From: Enterococcus sp. BWR-S5
GTDB lineage: Bacteria > Bacillota > Bacilli > Lactobacillales > Enterococcaceae
DNA length: 64,000 bases
Assembly (NCBI RefSeq): GCF_016745255.1
Contig: NZ_JADOEQ010000011.1
Span: 99,215 to 163,214 of the forward strand
Direction: 5' to 3'
Each line of letters starts with the position of its first letter. The first letter of the stretch is position 1. A program made the position numbers and the translations under genes. Of the stretch, positions 61,336 through 64,000 are shown one piece after another. Under the pieces are notes generated by a model. That model was given only the letters and a program-made list of their open reading frames with translations. It did no database searches and was not told the origin of the DNA.

Positions 61336-64000
61336 TTATTCGTGAGTTTCTTCTTCAGAAATCTCCAGTATATTTTCTACCTCAGTCTCTGTCTCGGTAT
61401 GAAGTGCAAAACCAAAGCCCTCTTGTTGGTCACTGAAGGTAAAGCTGCTCATTAATGACTCATCCGTATCAGTCGAAGCTTCTGTGTCTTCTTGTGTATC
61501 GGCTGTAGACGAAGGCTCTTCCGAAAGACTCTCATCTTGTGCATGATCGCTCTCTTCCACGGTAGCGGTTGATTCCGCTTCTCCTGCTTCCTCAACTACT
61601 TGTGGTGTTTCAGATGCAGTTTCTGCTTCTGTCGCAAATGCTTTTGACGGTTGTGGAGGTTTTGGTGCGTTGCCGCCGCTTCCCCTTGTCGTTTGATAGA
61701 ACGGATCATTCTTACGTCTCTTCAAGACAAAGAGATATCCGCCGAAAACAAGTAGACTGATACCGGAGATACCACTACCTAAAAGCAGTCCTTGAGGCAA
61801 GAATACGAACTCTATTTCATGAGTGCCCTCTTCCAGCTGAACCGAAAGAAACGCGTCTCTAAATGGCGTAATCTCCGCTTTCTTTCCATCCACATAAACC
61901 TTCCAGCCCCTATCATAAGGAATCGTCGTAAACAGAATCGGATCTTCCTTAGTAACAGTCACGGTGGCTTTCGCCTTCCGCCCACTCACTTCAAAGTCCA
62001 CGCCTTTGTCCAGAATCGCTTCTGCGGATTCGGTAAACTCTGTCAAATCCAACAACGCGATATCCGGGGTCAGGAACTGGGCCCGAACAGTATCCGACAG
62101 CTCAATCGTGTACTCGACCTCGGTCTCTTCCTCATAATAGCCCAAATTGTAGTATTGACCGGTCATGTTAATGCGGGTCTGCTGTTTTACGCCATTGACC
62201 GTTAAAATCACCTCGGCCCCCTTCAGGTCATCATAGTTCAACGGATACAGGCTGAAGTACGCCTGCTTGTTCTTCGGAATCGTGGCTTTCCACGTCAGAC
62301 GCATCGGCTCCTTTTCCTTCTTATCCGTTTTGACATAGGTGACCATCTGATCGGCGTCTTCGATGGTCACATGCTCTGTATCCACCAGCTCCGGATCAAT
62401 AAAAGTATAGTAGTTCTTCTTCTGATTCGCCAAAAGATTGAATAAGGAAGTCTGATTCTTGCCTGCCCCATCCACATACAAATCACGGTCCGTCATCACC
62501 CCAAGAGGCATCGCATATTGGTTTTCATACAGGGCATAGTCCCCGGACTCATCGATTTTCTTAAAGCCGTATTTATTAATTTCTTCCTGAGAAAGATTGT
62601 ACTTAATCCCTGAAATCATATCCATCAAGATGGTGTTGTTGCGGTAATCATTCTGCAGATTCGTTCCCCAGGAACGATACCCCAGCTCATGCAGGTAAGA
62701 CAGGGAATTTCGGTTTCGAATCGAGGAGAACATCCCCACCCCGCTATACCCATAATTCAAGCTGTCGTTCTTCGTTAACATATGCATCGTTTCCATGCGA
62801 TAGAAGGACTCATTGTCCTCTTTGGTCTGTGCCACCAGCCCACTGATATCGTCATAGTGGTACAGGTAACGATTCCGTGCCGGATACACCCATTCTTTTT
62901 TGATGCCTTGGAAAATCACATAGGTGTTCACGCCGGCCTCGGCACTAATCAGGCAGAGAAACAGTACCACCCACAGCTTGCCCAGTGTCTTCTTTTTCAA
63001 AAAGACCCGTAGGAACAACAGGTACAGGAAGAGAAAGACCAAGGTCATGATAAAAGAGAAGACGGTAATGTAGCGGTAGGTATCGCCAAAGGAGACATAG
63101 ACCCGCACGCCGACAAAAAGGAACACCAAGCCCAGTACCAGATTGCTCATCCGACCAAAGGAGGCCTTTGACAAGTGCTCCCAGCCGTAGCCTGCCAACA
63201 GAATCACTAGAAATGACAGCACAAAGCTGTAGCGGAACAGAAACATATTCGGCGCATGAAGCCCCTGCCAGAACAGGTTCAGCGGTTCAAAGTAAAAGCT
63301 GAAAATCACAAAGGCGCCCAAGGCGCTGTACGCCAGCTTTTCCTTTAAGGGAATCTCTTTGACTGTGTAATAATACACACAGAGAATCAAAGACCACAGC
63401 CCGATAAAGACAAACGGCGTGGAGCCGAACTGAGTTGTATCATAGACCCCCACAAAGTTTTTCACAAACAAATCCAACACCCCGGTGTCTTCTGTTTTCA
63501 AAGACGTAATCGCACTCAGGGCTTCCCCGTTGTTTCTCAAATCCAGAATGGTGGGCAGAATCACCGGCATCGAAGCGCCCCCTGCCAAGAGGGAGGTTCC
63601 CAGATAATCCCCCGCCTTGCGTTTCCAGTCACCGCTATCAATCACCAGACGCGTCAGGAAATACAAAAAGGAGAAGAAGCCGACAATAAAGGCCATGTAA
63701 AAGTTGGTGACAAATAACAGAAAATAGCTGACAAACAGCACCAGCGGTTTCCGTTGCTCCAGCACCCGATGAATCCCCAAGATGACCAGCGGCAGGTAGA
63801 CAAAGGCATCCAGCCACATAATCATTTCAGAAAACGCTAAGGCAAAGCTCATCAGCGCATAGGAAATACTCAGCGCCGGATAGCCCCAGCGGGGCAGTTT
63901 GAAGGTGCCCAGACTGAATACCGAAAAGGCCAGTCCGGAACAACCGAATTTCAATAAGGTCAAAAAATAAAGAGCATCGGGAATTTGACTGTTGTCAAAC
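61336..64000 (-). CDS. YfhO-family membrane protein (5' end beyond window)
   Basis: An open frame from the window edge to 61336, at least 887 residues, N-terminus missing. The visible start (DNSQIPDALYF, LTLLKFGCSGLAFSVF) is internal. About ten membrane segments are followed by a large extracellular domain, a last membrane helix (LLLGSGISGISLLVFGGYLF) and an acidic, Thr/Ser/Glu-rich tail of about 110 residues. YfhO-family proteins are GT-C-like and help glycosylate lipoteichoic acid or other envelope polymers. The G+C content and codon use of roughly 61.9-64.0 kb are visibly higher than in the rest of the window, while the tail-coding part is not; this suggests recombination or transfer. Confidence 0.92.
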   Translation of the reverse strand, partial: FDNSQIPDALYFLTLLKFGCSGLAFSVFSLGTFKLPRWGYPALSISYALMSFALAFSEMIMWLDAFVYLPLVILGIHRVLEQRKPLVLFVSYFLLFVTNFYMAFIVGFFSFLYFLTRLVIDSGDWKRKAGDYLGTSLLAGGASMPVILPTILDLRNNGEALSAITSLKTEDTGVLDLFVKNFVGVYDTTQFGSTPFVFIGLWSLILCVYYYTVKEIPLKEKLAYSALGAFVIFSFYFEPLNLFWQGLHAPNMFLFRYSFVLSFLVILLAGYGWEHLSKASFGRMSNLVLGLVFLFVGVRVYVSFGDTYRYITVFSFIMTLVFLFLYLLFLRVFLKKKTLGKLWVVLFLCLISAEAGVNTYVIFQGIKKEWVYPARNRYLYHYDDISGLVAQTKEDNESFYRMETMHMLTKNDSLNYGYSGVGMFSSIRNRNSLSYLHELGYRSWGTNLQNDYRNNTILMDMISGIKYNLSQEEINKYGFKKIDESGDYALYENQYAMPLGVMTDRDLYVDGAGKNQTSLFNLLANQKKNYYTFIDPELVDTEHVTIEDADQMVTYVKTDKKEKEPMRLTWKATIPKNKQAYFSLYPLNYDDLKGAEVILTVNGVKQQTRINMTGQYYNLGYYEEETEVEYTIELSDTVRAQFLTPDIALLDLTEFTESAEAILDKGVDFEVSGRKAKATVTVTKEDPILFTTIPYDRGWKVYVDGKKAEITPFRDAFLSVQLEEGTHEIEFVFLPQGLLLGSGISGISLLVFGGYLFVLKRRKNDPFYQTTRGSGGNAPKPPQPSKAFATEAETASETPQVVEEAGEAESTATVEESDHAQDESLSEEPSSTADTQEDTEASTDTDESLMSSFTFSDQQEGFGFALHTETETEVENILEISEEETHE

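Overview
The window is low-GC Gram-positive DNA with dense operons, strong GGAGG-type ribosome binding sites, frequent TTG/GTG starts, many PTS loci, CcpA-type (cre) sites and PRD regulators. This is the style of a Lactobacillales genome, most likely an Enterococcus; the genus is inferred from gene content, not proven. No rRNA, tRNA, CRISPR, prophage or insertion sequence was seen. It reads as a carbohydrate-utilisation and envelope-stress region of the chromosome.

Layout. 1-8.6 kb: an arabinose-polymer locus on the minus strand. Two GH51 arabinofuranosidases (one cut by the window edge) flank a CUT1 sugar ABC transporter (binding protein plus two permeases, no ATPase) and a DUF624 membrane protein. 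It faces a divergent HTH regulator with a large novel C-terminal domain and is followed by an AraR-type repressor. 8.8-14.8 kb: a DUF805 membrane protein, then PTS EIIBCA, a TIM-barrel protein, RpiB and a ribulose/allulose-phosphate epimerase under a divergent LacI regulator with three matching operators. This layout suggests D-allulose or a similar rare sugar. 14.8-19 kb: an AbgT-family transporter and a two-component system co-transcribed with a small exported protein. 19.4-23.1 kb: an ArsR-type regulator and an ABC-2 exporter with a 44-bp perfect palindrome on the exporter promoter. 23.2-28.7 kb: an Mga-like regulator, a GNAT enzyme, a hypothetical protein and a P-type cation ATPase.

28.9-33.3 kb: a LicT/BglP/GH1 beta-glucoside operon with two complete RAT-terminator antitermination switches and a third RAT-like copy. 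33.4-41.5 kb: an accessory stretch with a decayed ORF, a frameshifted MATE gene, a DUF3267 protein, a SUKH/HEAT-like protein, a possible HhH-glycosylase-like protein, a gene-poor 0.86 kb, an XRE-TPR regulator of RRNPP type and two poorly known proteins. 41.6-48.7 kb: a second beta-glucoside system (PTS EIIB, EIIC, EIIA, lipoprotein phosphatase-like protein, GH1, YczE/YitT-like membrane protein) with a divergent PRD regulator. 48.8-52.1 kb: an ABC exporter with a two-component system of the peptide-antibiotic resistance type. 52.5-55.5 kb: a small membrane protein, a TetR regulator, a GyrI-like protein and a MATE pump. 55.7-61.3 kb: a third beta-glucoside system (EIIA, GH1, EIIB, frameshifted EIIC, PRD regulator) with paired 21-bp operators. 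61.3-64 kb: a YfhO-family membrane protein, cut by the window edge and visibly richer in G+C.

How it fits together. Three independent GH1/PTS modules, each with its own PRD-domain regulator, plus the arabinofuranosidase/ABC and allulose-like modules, suggest an organism that scavenges plant-derived glycosides. Cre-like sites at four of these promoters point to carbon catabolite control. Two genes (MATE at 34.3 kb, EIIC at 57.8 kb) each carry an apparent single-base deletion in a homopolymer, so both need checking for sequence error before being called pseudogenes.
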